Origin: Plectrocnemia conspersa
Lineage: Eukaryota; Arthropoda; Insecta; Trichoptera; Polycentropodidae
Direction: 5' to 3'
Assembly: GCA_009617715.1 (NCBI GenBank)
Contig: VTFK01000054.1
Coordinates: 1 to 64,000, forward strand
DNA: 64,000 bases
Shown here in pieces: positions 63,943-64,000 of this stretch; position 1 is the first letter of the stretch; each line of letters begins with the position of its first letter. The position numbers were made by a program, and so were the translations under genes. The notes below the pieces were generated by a model. The model did not search any database. It was not told the origin of the DNA and worked only from the letters and a program-made list of their open reading frames with translations.

Positions 63943-64000
63943 GTATTTTTTTTTATATTTATATTATTATTACAAAATAATTTTAATATACACATTAATT

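Overview
This window looks like part of an insect nuclear genome. It is AT-rich, its genes are split by canonical GT-AG introns, one intron is about 40 kb long, and transposon remnants are dense. The order of insect cannot be fixed from the sequence alone.

Two host genes are readable, both on the + strand. The first is an FLVCR-family (SLC49, major facilitator) transporter. Its six C-terminal coding exons lie at 7579-7803, 47550-47691, 52564-52766, 53528-53742, 53813-53918 and 55559-55720. The splice phases agree throughout and the exons encode 350 residues and a stop. The first two membrane segments are missing, so the 5' exons lie upstream of the window. The second is the start of an SLC5-family sodium-coupled solute transporter of the monocarboxylate/multivitamin type. 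Its exon 1 is at 60613-60821 and exon 2 at 63783-63942, and the gene runs off the right edge.

The rest is intronic or intergenic DNA filled with decayed mobile elements. These include a Jockey/CR1-group LINE with several fragments, and a tRNA-derived SINE family whose 3' hairpin resembles the LINE's. There are two piggyBac-like elements bounded by TTAA, one of them sitting inside a LINE fragment. There is a pair of about 877-bp TA-flanked elements with long terminal inverted repeats, pogo/Tigger and mariner/Tc1 remnants of several kinds, a Helitron-like end, an RTE-type endonuclease fragment, two families of foldback MITEs, and long AT microsatellites.

Layout: 1-7578 is DNA upstream of the first visible FLVCR exon (MITE, piggyBac-like element, RTE fragment). 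7804-47549 is the giant intron (SINEs, nested LINE/piggyBac, Tigger copies, the main LINE, mariner, foldback elements). 47550-55720 is the exon-dense 3' half of FLVCR, whose last intron holds a LINE copy with a GC-rich insertion. 55721-60612 is 3' UTR and intergenic DNA, including an interrupted SINE. 60613-64000 is the 5' end of the SLC5 gene, with a mariner-like element in its first intron. No prokaryotic-type system, CRISPR array, rRNA or intact tRNA gene was seen. The most interesting signals concern mobile-element biology: the LINE-SINE tail sharing, the nested insertions and an unrecognised GC-rich insert.
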